Part shown: positions 1 to 8,035 of the stretch, in pieces
How the letters are laid out: the number at the start of each line of letters is the position of its first letter
Position numbering within the stretch: the stretch's first letter is position 1
From: Ignavibacteria bacterium
GTDB taxonomy: Bacteria > Bacteroidota > Ignavibacteria > Ignavibacteriales > Ignavibacteriaceae
Assembly: GCA_017302895.1 (NCBI GenBank)
Contig: JAFLBV010000001.1
Location: 558,001 to 622,000 of the forward strand
Length of the DNA: 64,000 nt
Direction: 5' to 3'
Translations under genes and position numbers: made by a program
Notes under the pieces: model-generated
The model's database searches: none
The model's input: only the letters and a program-made list of their open reading frames with translations
Told to the model about the DNA's origin: nothing

Positions 1-1
1 G

Positions 2-172
2 AGAGAGAGAACATTATATGAAAGCCGGTACCACGGCATGAAGCCCGGAAATGAAATTGCAATTGCCGATTTCACCGATCTTGATGCAGTTATCGAATGT
101 ATCGAAGCAAACAATAAAAACCACAAGACTGTAACCGCCGTATCGACGAGAAGTGTCATAGTTTTTTTCTGA
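2..172 (+). CDS. 3' end of an unrecognised protein (partial)
   Basis: An open frame enters from the left edge and stops at a TGA at 170-172, giving the last 56 residues of a protein that begins outside the window. The tail contains YHGMKPGNEIAI and ends ...STRSVIVFF. I do not recognise the family. Its stop lies inside the 3' end of rpoN on the opposite strand, so the two genes converge and overlap by 17 bases. Tail-to-tail overlap of this size is common between real genes, and the frame is open across the whole available stretch, but a chance frame of 56 codons cannot be excluded. Confidence 0.45.
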   Translation, partial: RERTLYESRYHGMKPGNEIAIADFTDLDAVIECIEANNKNHKTVTAVSTRSVIVFF

Positions 173-1583
173 AGCGGGCAACCGGAATTTTTAGTGATTC
201 GCGGTACTTGGTTACCGTTCTCCTGGCTACCTGCAGTCCGTCCTGTTTCAGGAGGTCGGCGAGCCGGTCATCACTAAGTGGTGCGGTTTTGTCTTCAGCT
301 TCAACGAAGTGTCGTATTCTTTCCCTGATCTCTTTGTTGGAAATTTCCTCTCCTTCGTCGTTCATTATTCCTTCGGAGAAGAAGAATTTCAGTTCGTGAA
401 TCCCCTGTCTGCTTTGGACAAATTTTCCATTGACAACGCGGCTGATGGTTGAGATGTCCATATTAATATCTGCCGCCACATCCTTGTAACGGAGTGGCTT
501 CATTGCGGCTCTTCTGAAAAAATCCTGCTGGCGTTCTGCAATTGACTGCATCACTTTGAGCATGGTGTCTCTTCTTTGTTCTATGCAGGCGAGAAACCAG
601 CGTGCCGACTCAAACTTTTCCTTCAGGAATTTGTAAGTCTGTTTTTCCCGCTCGTTGGTGTTCCGTTTCGCCTTGTTCTCTGAAAACATTTCGAGGTAGG
701 TTTTGCTCAGAGTGATGGTGGGAAGCGACTTGTCGTTCAGAGTAATTCTGAATCCTCCATCCACTTCCTCGAGGATGAAATCGGGCGTTATCTGATTCAG
801 CTCATAATTTTCGATCTTACCGAAACCCGGTTTGGGGTTCAGTCTTGTGATGAGCTGAATTACGGAATTAAATGTATCCTCGCTCAGCTTCATTGCATCG
901 CGGATCTTGTTGTAATGCTTTTTCAGAAACCAGTCGTAGTGCTCCTTGAGGAGTATTTCAGCGAGATACGAGTAATAGGGATCGTAAGAAAGAGTATGAA
1001 GTTGTGCAAGAAGACATTCGCGGAGGTCTCTCGAAGCGATTCCTGCGGGGTCAAAAGACTGAATTGTTTTCAGGAGTGATTCAGCATCTTCGGGGGAGAC
1101 TTTTACATGCTGAAATGTCTCCAGATCGTTCAGTATTTCGTCGAGCGCTCTGCCGAGATAGCCGTCGTTGTCGAGGTTACCGATAATTTCCTCTCCAAGA
1201 ATGGTGAGATCTTCGGAAATGTCGAGCATGTAGAGCTGCTGAAGAATATGTTCCGAGAACGATTCTCTCGCTTTAGCCACGGGACGGAATGTTTCTTCCC
1301 TGTTATCCTGATATGAAGGATCATCGAAATAATCCTCGTCGTTCATGTAATCTTCAACAGTAAACTCGTTATCTTCCTCGAAACTCTCATCCTCTTCGAA
1401 GTTGTCATCGTCATTTTCGACTTGTTTAAGGTCGAGTTCCTCTTCGAGCAGGGGGTTAAGTTCGAGCTCTTCCTTTATTCTTTGTTCGAGGGCAAGGTTG
1501 TTCAATTGCAGCAGTTTCTGATACTGAATTTGCTGCGGAGTGAGCCTTTGGGTTTGAGTCAGTTTTTGTTGAATCGATAACAT
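156..1583 (-). CDS. rpoN: RNA polymerase sigma-54 factor RpoN
   Basis: Alternative sigma factor that directs RNA polymerase to -24/-12 promoters and needs an AAA+ enhancer-binding activator to open DNA. The 475-residue length is normal. The N-terminus (residues 1-48) is the glutamine/leucine-rich activator-contact region (QQKLTQTQRLTPQQIQYQK). Residues 49-90 form the acidic linker. The core-binding domain follows. The C-terminal RpoN box reads ARRTVTKYR at 453-461, the diagnostic -24 recognition motif, and the protein ends a few residues later in a basic tail. The ATG follows the stop of the DUF3109 gene by one base, so the two are co-transcribed and probably coupled in translation. No cognate activator gene is in the window. 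Confidence 0.97.
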   Translation of the reverse strand: MLSIQQKLTQTQRLTPQQIQYQKLLQLNNLALEQRIKEELELNPLLEEELDLKQVENDDDNFEEDESFEEDNEFTVEDYMNDEDYFDDPSYQDNREETFRPVAKARESFSEHILQQLYMLDISEDLTILGEEIIGNLDNDGYLGRALDEILNDLETFQHVKVSPEDAESLLKTIQSFDPAGIASRDLRECLLAQLHTLSYDPYYSYLAEILLKEHYDWFLKKHYNKIRDAMKLSEDTFNSVIQLITRLNPKPGFGKIENYELNQITPDFILEEVDGGFRITLNDKSLPTITLSKTYLEMFSENKAKRNTNEREKQTYKFLKEKFESARWFLACIEQRRDTMLKVMQSIAERQQDFFRRAAMKPLRYKDVAADINMDISTISRVVNGKFVQSRQGIHELKFFFSEGIMNDEGEEISNKEIRERIRHFVEAEDKTAPLSDDRLADLLKQDGLQVARRTVTKYRESLKIPVARFRKKL

Positions 1584-1584
1584 A

Positions 1585-2139
1585 TTAGTCTTTAAGTCTT
1601 TCTAATGCATTATACCACTTCTGTCCATATTTTCTGGTGAGCGGTTCTTCAAGAAACGATACCATCCGGACTTTTTCATTGTTCCCTTTTTCGACAGCGG
1701 GTTGACAGTCTCCAAACCTTTCATATCGAAGGATATCGCCACCAAAAGATGATATTCTGATCGGAAAGAGGTGGCAGGAGATTGGTTTTTTGAATTCCGT
1801 TTTTCCTTCATAAAACACTTTTTCAAGGGAGCACTTTGCGATGTCGCCATCGTAATAAACAAAAACACACGCTTTTCGGTTGTAGCTTTTTGTGTAATAC
1901 TCATCGTCGATGTCGTCGAAGAAGCCGTCGGCTTCAATCACCTTTCTGTGTTCCTCGGGGATGATATCGATAATGAGGGGGAGATTCTGTCTTAACAGTT
2001 CGAGTTCAGAATGAAGAAGTGGTGCCCCATAGTCTCCTTCAAATGTGCAGCAACCGCCCTTGCACTTGGCGAGGTCACACGCAAAATGTGCCGTGGCAAT
2101 CTCTGTATTTATTAAAACATTGTCGATCTGATAAAACAT
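1585..2139 (-). CDS. DUF3109 family cysteine-cluster protein
   Basis: A 184-residue protein matching the DUF3109 family, distantly like the YkgJ type of Fe-S or zinc-binding proteins. The visible metal-ligand candidates are an N-terminal cluster (CDLAKCKGGCC, near residues 21-31) and later cysteines in KACVF, AKCSLE, ISCHLFPIR and GDCQPA. No signal peptide or membrane segment is seen, so it is probably cytosolic. It is the first gene of a two-gene transcript with rpoN, separated by one base, and a good Bacteroidota-type promoter lies just upstream. The biochemical function of the family is not established, and the link to sigma-54 is only by position. Confidence 0.85.
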   Translation of the reverse strand: MFYQIDNVLINTEIATAHFACDLAKCKGGCCTFEGDYGAPLLHSELELLRQNLPLIIDIIPEEHRKVIEADGFFDDIDDEYYTKSYNRKACVFVYYDGDIAKCSLEKVFYEGKTEFKKPISCHLFPIRISSFGGDILRYERFGDCQPAVEKGNNEKVRMVSFLEEPLTRKYGQKWYNALERLKD

Positions 2140-2165
2140 TCAATAAAACTTTCTGAAAATTTTAC

Positions 2166-2195
2166 CAAAAATATAACAAATTTCGTACCAAACAA
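2166..2195 (-). promoter_or_regulatory. Bacteroidota-type promoter for DUF3109-rpoN
   Basis: On the minus strand the sequence reads TTG, 19 bases, then TATTTTTG. This fits the -33/-7 pattern (TTG-N19/20-TAnnTTTG) of the main Bacteroidota sigma factor. The -7 element ends 27 bases before the DUF3109 ATG. Confidence 0.6.
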
Positions 2196-2278
2196 AAAAG
2201 TTTATTAATTTCGGTGGAAAAGAATCTTTCTCTTTCGAGTAATTTACCCTTCGATTATTAATTTTTTTGAAAATACCG

Positions 2279-3052
2279 ATGAATTTTGAAAATTTTTACA
2301 AAAACAAAACGATAATACTTACCGGAGCATCCACAGGGATAGGGAAGGAAATTGCGACAAAACTGCTCGGGATCGACTGCCGCCTTGTGCTTGTTGCGAG
2401 AAGGAAAGAGCTCGTTGAGGAATACACAGCAGGATTTTTGGGCAGGGAGAGTCTGATCATTTCCTCCTGCGATGTATCAGACAAGGAGCAGGTTAATACT
2501 CTGTTGAAGGAAGTGGAGGCAAGGTTTGGTCTGCCCGACATTGTCTTGCTCAATGCCGGAGTAAGTCTCGGGGAGAAATATACGATTCTGAATGAGGAAG
2601 CCACCCGGGCAACAGTGGAGATCAATTTTTTCGGTGTAGTCAATTTTGTTCATCCCCTCCTCGCACCATTTCTGGAGAGGGGAAACGGTTCGTTCGTGAT
2701 AGTCTCCTCCCTTGCCGACGGAAGAGGATACCCACAAAGTGCGGCATACTCCGCTTCAAAAGCTGCGGCTACAATTTTTGCCGAGAGCCTTGCCATAAAA
2801 ACCGAACCTCTCGGGTTGAAGGTGATTACTGTGAAACCGGGATTTGTAAAAACACCGATGACCGACAAGAACAGATTTCCCATGCCGTTTATGATATCTG
2901 CGGAAGAAGCTGCCCTGATAATTCTAAAGGGGGTAGCCAAAGGTAAAAGAATGATAAAATTCCCCCGGGCAACCGCATTTCTGACCTCCCTTTCCAACAT
3001 TGCGCCCTATAAAATATTCGCAAAAGCGGTCAGAATGAAGGAACGGGAATAA
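2279..3052 (+). CDS. short-chain dehydrogenase/reductase (SDR) family protein
   Basis: NAD(P)-dependent oxidoreductase of the classical SDR type, 257 residues from the ATG at 2279. The cofactor motif TGASTGIG is at residues 15-22, LNAG at about 91-94, and the catalytic set Ser143/144, Tyr157 and Lys161 lies in YSASK. The basic residues after beta-2 (VARRKE) suggest NADPH preference. A TTG at 2267 in the same frame would add four residues. I prefer the ATG because neither site has a clear ribosome binding site. The C-terminal third (ATAFLTSLSNIAPYKIFAK) resembles SDRs that act on lipophilic substrates, but the substrate cannot be read from sequence. Confidence 0.9.
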   Translation: MNFENFYKNKTIILTGASTGIGKEIATKLLGIDCRLVLVARRKELVEEYTAGFLGRESLIISSCDVSDKEQVNTLLKEVEARFGLPDIVLLNAGVSLGEKYTILNEEATRATVEINFFGVVNFVHPLLAPFLERGNGSFVIVSSLADGRGYPQSAAYSASKAAATIFAESLAIKTEPLGLKVITVKPGFVKTPMTDKNRFPMPFMISAEEAALIILKGVAKGKRMIKFPRATAFLTSLSNIAPYKIFAKAVRMKERE

Positions 3053-3118
3053 ATTTTGAGCATCGTTAACATTTTGAAAATAGTTATATTTAAAGCTTAA
3101 ACAAATTTTTAAAGGCAC

Positions 3119-3367
3119 ATGTCACTATTTCGTGAACAAAAGAACCTGATGGAACAAATCCGCAAGCTGAAGGCAAAACTGTTGCCCAAAGAACTTGAGG
3201 AATTAAAAATGTTCGAGAAGAGACACAAAGACGAAGAGGAGTTCGATACCCTCTCGATGAAACGGCTCAGGGAACTTGTTTCGAAATATGAAGTCAAAAG
3301 GGACAGAAGTGCGTTTAACAACCTGTTCAAACCACGACAGGAAGACAACAAAGAAGTGAACGATTAA
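3119..3367 (+). CDS. small charged coiled-coil protein, unknown function
   Basis: An 82-residue protein very rich in Lys, Glu and Arg, with leucines spaced as in a helical coiled coil over residues 5-65 and no signal peptide. No family recognised. It begins with ATG at 3119 and is followed after 11 bases by the DUF2723 glycosyltransferase gene, so the two are probably one transcript. Codon use looks like its neighbours. Confidence 0.7.
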   Translation: MSLFREQKNLMEQIRKLKAKLLPKELEELKMFEKRHKDEEEFDTLSMKRLRELVSKYEVKRDRSAFNNLFKPRQEDNKEVND

Positions 3368-3378
3368 TAGAGGAATGA

Positions 3379-6369
3379 ATGGATTTTAAGTTAATTAACC
3401 GCATAACGGCGGCGATAGTTTTTTTAATTTCGTTTTTAGTGCTGCTTTCAACGGTACAACCTTCAGTATCCTTTTGGGACTGCGGTGAGTTCATAGCGGC
3501 TTCTTATTCTCTGCAGGTGCCCCACCCGCCGGGAGCCCCCTTATTCCTTCTGATAGGAAGAGTTTTCTCCATGATCCCTTTTGCCGAGAATGTCGGGTTC
3601 AGGGTAAACATGGTTTCCGTACTCTCGAGTGCGCTTTCAATTCTTTTTCTCTACCTTATAATTGTAAAAGTGGTTGAAAATTACAGAGCAAAAATTGCAA
3701 AAAACCTTTTTGAAACACTTTCAACGGTAATAGCTGCTGCCATTGGTGCACTTTCTTTCTCGTTCAGCGATACTTTCTGGTTCAACGGGGTTGAAGCAGA
3801 AGTTTACGCCGCAAGTACAGTTACCTACGCAGCAATCATGTATCTCATCATGCTGTGGAATGAAAGATCGGAAGAGCCGGGGAACGAGAAATATCTCCTT
3901 CTTATCTGTTATATAATCGGTCTTTCCACCGGTATTCACCTCATGAGCGTGCTGGCGATGATACCTGTCGTAATGATTGTACTCTTCAAGAAATACATGA
4001 AGGATGAAGAGGAATATAACATCTCGGTAAAATATTTCCTTATTCATGCTGCCGTGATACTCGTTGTTGCAGCCGGATTATGGTTGAATCAAACCTCTAC
4101 CACTCCTCCGACTCCCGAACAGTATAAATCATTCGACGGCACATTCAAGATTTTGGTTTTCCTCATTTCAGTCGGTATAATGGCGGGCTTCTACAAGAAA
4201 CTGCTGAATAGAAACTCGATATACTTTTCATTCATCGTCGGTGGTATTGCACTTGGCCTGACTTATCCCGGTGTGGTAAAGATACTTCCTTCGATCATGT
4301 CGTCGATAGGCGGACAGTCTCTCGCCGGTGAACTCCTTTTTGTAGCGGCTTTCCTCGGAATTTTTGGAGGCATCGTTTATTATGCGCACAAGAACAACAA
4401 GGCAACACTTCACCTTGTAGGACTTGCAGCCATCTTTGTGTTCCTCGGGTTTACCACCTACACACAGGTAATCATCAGGTCGAACGCAGCACCCCCGATG
4501 AACGAGAATGAGCCTGATACCTTCCCTGAACTGGTGAAGTATCTTAACCGTGAACAATACGGTGATTTCCCGACATTCAAGAGAAGATTTTCGAACGAAC
4601 CGCATCAGACGGGCGTTTTTACAAACTATTCATCCGATCTTCACTTCCTCTACTCCTATCAGATGAATCACATGATGACCCGCTACCTCCTCTGGAACTA
4701 TGCAGGAAGAGAATCATGGGATCAGGATGCAGGAAGCAATATCGCTCCGTTTAACGGGGTGGGTGAAATAATCGGTAAGCCCTTCAGTGTGGAATTTAAG
4801 GGCGATATAAAAGACTCGCTCTTCGGCATTCCATTTATTCTCGGACTTGTCGGGGTTTTCCTCCACTTCCGGCGTGACAAGAAAATGGCGATGGTCTATC
4901 TGGTTCTGTTTATTTTCATGGGCTATCTCACAGCCTATTACCAGAATCAGCAGCAACCTCAACCAAGGGAAAGAGACTACTTCTATGTGGGTGCCTTCCT
5001 CGTCTTTTCGCTCTGGATCGGAATCGGGGTGAAGGAGCTTGCAACACTGGTTTACAACAAATTAAAAGAGAACAGTCTTGGCATGGTTCTGGGTTACACC
5101 GTTCTTGTGCTTGGAATTTTCTTTGTTCCCGTGAGAATGTATTCGGCAAATCTTTACACCCACGACAGATCGAACAACTGGATTCCATGGGATTATGCCT
5201 ATAATCTCCTTCAAAGTTGTGCACCAAACTCGATACTCTTTACAAATGGTGACAACGACACATTCCCTCTTTGGTATCTGCAGGATGTGGAGGGAGTTAG
5301 ACGCGATATAAGAATTGTGAACCTCTCTCTCGCCAATACTGAATGGTACATCAAGCAACTAAAGAATCAGGAACCTTACGGCACCCCGAAAGTTGCCATG
5401 AAATTCTCTGATGAAGAGGTTGAAAGACTGAGACCAACGCTCTATGAGGCTCCGCAGTATACACTCGAGGTTCCAAAGGATGTGTTTGCCAAATTGAGTA
5501 CCGGACTGGTTGACTCCACTTCATATCAGCCAAAACTTGTCTGGAATCCCGACCTCCCCAAAACCGGTGAAGGACAGCAGACACAGACTTATGCCCGTGT
5601 TCAGGATTTTGTCGTAATGCAGATTATCCAAAACAACAACTGGGACAGACCCGTTTACTACTCGACAACCTGCAGCGACGATACCAAAATCGGACTCCAG
5701 AAATTCCTCTATCTTGAAGGAATGGCTTTCAGACTTATGCCTTTCGAAATCCCGAGAGGAAAAGACGGCGTGAACGAAAAAGTCCTCTGGAAACAGATAA
5801 TGGAAGAGCCAAAAGACTACAGTCCGAACTACAGACCAGGCTTCAAGTTCAGAGGCATTGCCGACTCTTCAGTTTTCCTCGATGAAAACCACAAGAGAAT
5901 GACCCTGAACTACAGAAATGCTTTCCTCCGCCTTTCCAATTACTATATGATTGAAAAGAAGGATAATGCGACTGCTCTTAAAGTGCTGAACATGATGGAA
6001 GCAAAGATGCCCCTTTCAAGAACCGGTCTCGACTACCGTTACCGTGCTGATCTTGCCAATCTTTACAGAAGGCTCGGCGACATGACCACCTACACAAAAA
6101 TGATGGAGGCTCTTGAACCCGAAGCACTCGCTGTGCTAAACAGCAATCCCCAGATTCTTACGATGGATGTTTCCACAGTTACAATTCTTTTGGACTACTA
6201 TGAGACAACCAAACAGGCAGATAAAGCCCTGAAACTCGTTGATCTGCTCGACAGGTATTATCCTAATAATCCTGATGTAAAAGCACAGAGAGACAAATTT
6301 AACGCCATCCTCACAGGAAAAGCTCCTGCGCAGGACACTGTAAAAAAAGACTCCACAGTTAAAAAATAA
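3379..6369 (+). CDS. DUF2723 family membrane glycosyltransferase with C-terminal TPR-like region
   Basis: A 996-residue polytopic inner-membrane protein of the DUF2723 family, regarded as a GT-C-type (protein O-mannosyltransferase-like) enzyme using lipid-linked sugars. The first periplasmic loop carries the conserved acidic motif WDCGEF (about residues 33-38) followed by HPPGAPLF. Some ten to twelve hydrophobic segments fill residues 7-600. A soluble region follows with NGDNDTFPLWYLQ, typical of the family, and the last ~170 residues look like helical TPR repeats. A GAGGA ribosome binding site sits just before the ATG. The next gene is a family 9 glycosyltransferase, fitting a role in surface glycan or glycoprotein assembly. 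The exact acceptor is unknown. Confidence 0.85.
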   Translation: MDFKLINRITAAIVFLISFLVLLSTVQPSVSFWDCGEFIAASYSLQVPHPPGAPLFLLIGRVFSMIPFAENVGFRVNMVSVLSSALSILFLYLIIVKVVENYRAKIAKNLFETLSTVIAAAIGALSFSFSDTFWFNGVEAEVYAASTVTYAAIMYLIMLWNERSEEPGNEKYLLLICYIIGLSTGIHLMSVLAMIPVVMIVLFKKYMKDEEEYNISVKYFLIHAAVILVVAAGLWLNQTSTTPPTPEQYKSFDGTFKILVFLISVGIMAGFYKKLLNRNSIYFSFIVGGIALGLTYPGVVKILPSIMSSIGGQSLAGELLFVAAFLGIFGGIVYYAHKNNKATLHLVGLAAIFVFLGFTTYTQVIIRSNAAPPMNENEPDTFPELVKYLNREQYGDFPTFKRRFSNEPHQTGVFTNYSSDLHFLYSYQMNHMMTRYLLWNYAGRESWDQDAGSNIAPFNGVGEIIGKPFSVEFKGDIKDSLFGIPFILGLVGVFLHFRRDKKMAMVYLVLFIFMGYLTAYYQNQQQPQPRERDYFYVGAFLVFSLWIGIGVKELATLVYNKLKENSLGMVLGYTVLVLGIFFVPVRMYSANLYTHDRSNNWIPWDYAYNLLQSCAPNSILFTNGDNDTFPLWYLQDVEGVRRDIRIVNLSLANTEWYIKQLKNQEPYGTPKVAMKFSDEEVERLRPTLYEAPQYTLEVPKDVFAKLSTGLVDSTSYQPKLVWNPDLPKTGEGQQTQTYARVQDFVVMQIIQNNNWDRPVYYSTTCSDDTKIGLQKFLYLEGMAFRLMPFEIPRGKDGVNEKVLWKQIMEEPKDYSPNYRPGFKFRGIADSSVFLDENHKRMTLNYRNAFLRLSNYYMIEKKDNATALKVLNMMEAKMPLSRTGLDYRYRADLANLYRRLGDMTTYTKMMEALEPEALAVLNSNPQILTMDVSTVTILLDYYETTKQADKALKLVDLLDRYYPNNPDVKAQRDKFNAILTGKAPAQDTVKKDSTVKK

Positions 6370-6378
6370 GTTTCCTGA

Positions 6379-6415
6379 GGGAAGAATGGAAGGTTTCACT
6401 CCTTTCATTCTTCCC
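6379..6415 (+). terminator. strong intergenic hairpin between two glycosyltransferase genes
   Basis: A 15-bp stem with one G-T pair (arms 6379-6393 and 6401-6415, 7-base loop) begins nine bases after the DUF2723 stop. It lacks a T-run, so it may act as an attenuator or mRNA 3'-end stabiliser rather than a classic intrinsic terminator. Confidence 0.5.
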
Positions 6416-6434
6416 CCGGATTAAACAACACCCC

Positions 6435-7502
6435 ATGCAAATATTAATTCTCGCTCTCTCCGGCATCGGAGACGCTCTCATGTTTACCCCTGCTGCGAAA
6501 CTGCTTCGCGAAAAATTCCCCAACGCAAAAATTGACGCTCTTGTAATGTTCACCGGTGTTAAGAACATCTACGACAGAACAGGACTATTTGACGAAGTGA
6601 TACACTTCGAATTTATGGCAGAGGGAGCTTTAAAATCCCTTAAGTTTGTTCTCGGTAAAAGGGGGAAATACACCCACTCGATTAGCGTTTATCCTTCAAA
6701 CAGAAAAGAATACAACGGCATCCAGTGGCTTTTCGGAGCAAAAAAGAGGGGGCAGGTGGAGTACTTGCGGGCAGACACTTCAAACCTCGGGTGGCTTAAT
6801 AATGTCCGCATAAAAGAGGATGACTCCCTCCACAATGTGGAGGAGAATGTAAGGCTTGTAAAAGAGATGTTTTCACTCTCCGAAGCACCCTTGTATCCCC
6901 TCGTTTTTTCATTAAACGATGAAGATAAAGCATTTGCCGACGGATTTTGCAACACTTCCCTTAAGCAGGGAGTAACAAAGATCGGTTTTCATCCGGGATG
7001 TGCCACACTTAAAAACCACATCAACAGAAGATGGGAGCCCGAAAAATTTGCGGCTCTCGGTAAAATGTTAAAAGAGAAAAACGGTTTTGAACTTATCCTT
7101 TTTGGTGGACCCGAGGAGAAGGAATTGAGGGAGAATATTAAAAAACTTGCGGGCGAGGGTGTTTTTCACGAGCCGCAGTCCAAAAACCTGAGTCAGTCGG
7201 CAGCACTCATCAAAAAATGTGATCTCTTTATCACCAACGACTCAAGTCTGATGCATGTTTCATCTGCAATGGGGGTTAAGGTTATGGCTCTCATCGGTCC
7301 CACAAATGTAAATTACATTCATCCCTGGAAGACCGAGCACAAAATCGTGAGTCTCAATCTTGAGTGCGCACCATGTTTTTTCTATTCGCCGAAGTCTTTG
7401 GAATGTAAAAGAGAAGACATAAAATTCAAGTGTATCAGGGAATTGAGTGTGGATATGGTCTACAGGGAAGCGATGGAATTTATCCGTTTCCCGGCTGTGT
7501 AG
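6435..7502 (+). CDS. glycosyltransferase family 9 (heptosyltransferase-like)
   Basis: A 355-residue GT-B-fold enzyme of the ADP-heptose:LPS heptosyltransferase family, acting at the cytoplasmic face of the inner membrane on lipopolysaccharide core or a similar glycan. Seen in sequence: N-terminal LALSGIGDALMFTPA, GFHPGC at about residue 184, RRWEPEKFAAL, LFGGPEE, and the C-terminal donor-site segment TNDSSLMHVSSAMGVKVMAL followed by GPT. All are typical of the family. It lies 65 bases after the DUF2723 gene with a hairpin between. Its last 23 bases overlap the convergent response-regulator gene. The true donor sugar may not be heptose. Confidence 0.9.
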   Translation: MQILILALSGIGDALMFTPAAKLLREKFPNAKIDALVMFTGVKNIYDRTGLFDEVIHFEFMAEGALKSLKFVLGKRGKYTHSISVYPSNRKEYNGIQWLFGAKKRGQVEYLRADTSNLGWLNNVRIKEDDSLHNVEENVRLVKEMFSLSEAPLYPLVFSLNDEDKAFADGFCNTSLKQGVTKIGFHPGCATLKNHINRRWEPEKFAALGKMLKEKNGFELILFGGPEEKELRENIKKLAGEGVFHEPQSKNLSQSAALIKKCDLFITNDSSLMHVSSAMGVKVMALIGPTNVNYIHPWKTEHKIVSLNLECAPCFFYSPKSLECKREDIKFKCIRELSVDMVYREAMEFIRFPAV

Positions 7503-7863
7503 TACCCAAAACCTCTTCAACGAGGGAAATAAACTCTTTTTTTGTGAAAGGTTTTGAGATGTAGTGAGTACATCCTATTTTCATGAAGGTTTCCCTGTCC
7601 CCTGCCATGGCATAAGCTGTAACTGCTATTATCGGTGTATCTGAATAACCGTCAATCTGTCTGATCCGTTTCGTAGCCTCTATTCCATTCATCCCCAATC
7701 CAAGATTAATATCCATCAGAATAAGGTTGAATTTATCATTCCTGCACAATTCAACAGAGGTCGGTCCGTCTGCTGCTGTGGTAACGGTACCAATCTTTTT
7801 CAGGAAATGTGCCATCACATCTCTGTTTTCCTTGTTGTCTTCAACTAATAGAATATTTGGCAT
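7480..7863 (-). CDS. single-domain response regulator (CheY-like)
   Basis: A 127-residue receiver domain with no output domain. The phospho-acceptor is Asp51 (LILMD), with the acidic pair Glu8/Asp9, Thr82 (AVTAYAM) and Lys104 (SKPF) all in place, so it should be phosphorylated normally. No histidine kinase is nearby, making it an orphan. Such proteins serve as phosphorelay intermediates or bind targets directly. The pattern SKPFTKKEFISLVEE is typical of receivers paired with hybrid kinases. Its 3' end overlaps the glycosyltransferase gene on the other strand by 23 bases. Confidence 0.93.
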   Translation of the reverse strand: MPNILLVEDNKENRDVMAHFLKKIGTVTTAADGPTSVELCRNDKFNLILMDINLGLGMNGIEATKRIRQIDGYSDTPIIAVTAYAMAGDRETFMKIGCTHYISKPFTKKEFISLVEEVLGTTQPGNG

Positions 7864-7954
7864 ACCGCAAAACTTGAAAATGAATCAAATAAAAAATGAT
7901 TTAGTCAGACATAAATTAATAAAAAAAATCGTATTAAAGAAAAGAATGTTTGGA

Positions 7955-8034
7955 GGAGAGATTCGGAACCCCGGAACTTCGGAACCTCCGAGGTACAGAA
8001 TCTCTGCGGTTCCGAGGTTCTGAAACTCTGAAGT
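7955..8034. repeat. octamer-periodic intergenic repeat (TTCGGAAC type), copy 1
   Basis: About ten imperfect 8-base units of the TTCGGAAC/CTCCGAGG type run through the gap between the response regulator and the T9SS gene 8036-10141. A second copy is at 30420-30480, also beside a T9SS gene. The units are partly self-complementary, so hairpins can form. Confidence 0.6.
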
Positions 8035-8035
8035 T

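Noticed and set aside
2296..2643. Minus-strand ORF of 115 codons inside the dehydrogenase gene
   Set aside because: Lies wholly within a gene with full SDR motifs and encodes no recognisable domain; a shadow frame.
4228..4605. Minus-strand ORF of 125 codons inside the DUF2723 gene
   Set aside because: Shadow of a long, well-conserved gene; low-complexity translation and no ribosome binding site.
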